A stretch of DNA of 5,333 bases from the NCBI GenBank assembly GCA_030691985.1, contig JAUYDB010000189.1:1-5333 (forward strand). Reading direction: 5' to 3'. Each line of letters starts with the position of its first letter. Position 1 is the stretch's first letter. The position numbers were made by a program, and so were the translations under genes. Below are positions 5,245 to 5,333 of the stretch, piece after piece. The stretch is from Candidatus Omnitrophota bacterium (lineage in GTDB: Bacteria > Omnitrophota > Gorgyraeia > 2-01-FULL-45-10). The notes under the pieces were generated by a model, which was given only the letters and a program-made list of their open reading frames with translations, did no database searches and had not been told where the DNA came from.

Positions 5245-5333
5245 ATAAAATCTAATTTCACAGCCTTGGCCATAGCCAATGCTGCCGCGGATAAAAAAGC
5301 GCTCGACATAGTCACCATAAATATGAAGAAGGT
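5245..5333 (+). CDS. rsfS: ribosomal silencing factor RsfS, 5' part, cut by the window edge
   Basis: RsfS binds L14 on the 50S subunit and blocks joining with the 30S subunit, reducing translation when nutrients are short. Only the first 29 codons are visible. The reading KSNFTALAIANAAADKK followed by ALDIVTINMKK matches the N-terminal helix and first strand of the family, which usually reads like LAxxxAxAAxDKKAxDIVxL. The frame is closed by TAA at 5239-5241. Between that stop and the conserved region there is no ATG, GTG or TTG except TTG at 5266, which would cut off the start of the helix. ATA at 5245 is correctly placed after AGGAAGGAAGGG and gives the usual MKS-like beginning, so an AUA start is proposed. 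The gene follows the DUF5679 gene by 44 bases and may share its promoter. Confidence 0.8.
   Translation, partial: MKSNFTALAIANAAADKKALDIVTINMKK

Overview
The window carries eight same-strand genes, with no convincing gene on the minus strand. In order they encode ribosomal protein L21 (rplU), ribosomal protein L27 (rpmA), the ribosome-assembly GTPase Obg (obgE), glutamate 5-kinase (proB), glutamate-5-semialdehyde dehydrogenase (proA), nicotinate-nucleotide adenylyltransferase (nadD), a 47-residue four-cysteine protein of the DUF5679 type, and the 5' end of the ribosomal silencing factor rsfS, which runs off the right edge. The order L21-L27-Obg-ProB-ProA-NadD-RsfS is a familiar bacterial cluster. 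The usual Firmicutes yqeK slot between nadD and rsfS is filled here by the DUF5679 protein. Frequent ATA and AGG codons, the DUF5679 protein and long period-7 intergenic repeats suggest an uncultured bacterium, possibly Candidatus Omnitrophota. That assignment rests on memory of such genomes and is uncertain.

Layout: positions 1-120 are a non-coding leader, with a possible transposon-end remnant at the extreme left and two small hairpins before rplU. rplU and rpmA are separated by a 136-base gap holding a 64-base heptamer-repeat hairpin. rpmA, obgE and proB are tightly coupled by TAATG and ATGA overlaps, and proA follows after a short gap. A 164-base gap between proA and nadD holds a complex inverted repeat made of a second heptamer type. 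A 177-base gap after nadD holds a simpler copy of the same element, then a near-consensus sigma-70 promoter (TTGACC, 17-base spacer, TATAAT) and a near-perfect Shine-Dalgarno sequence for the DUF5679 gene. The last two genes therefore look like a separately promoted unit.

Functionally the cluster joins ribosome components and ribosome maturation or silencing (L21, L27, Obg, RsfS) to the first two steps of proline synthesis (ProB, ProA) and NAD synthesis (NadD).

The most notable signals are not the genes' identities. They are (1) a modular family of period-7 repeats of the form TNNA(C/G)CG, built as inverted arrays in three gaps, (2) an L27 missing most of its conserved Gly/Ser/Thr-rich N-terminal tail, and (3) an rsfS whose only well-placed initiator is AUA. 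No CRISPR array, integrase, toxin or defence gene is visible.
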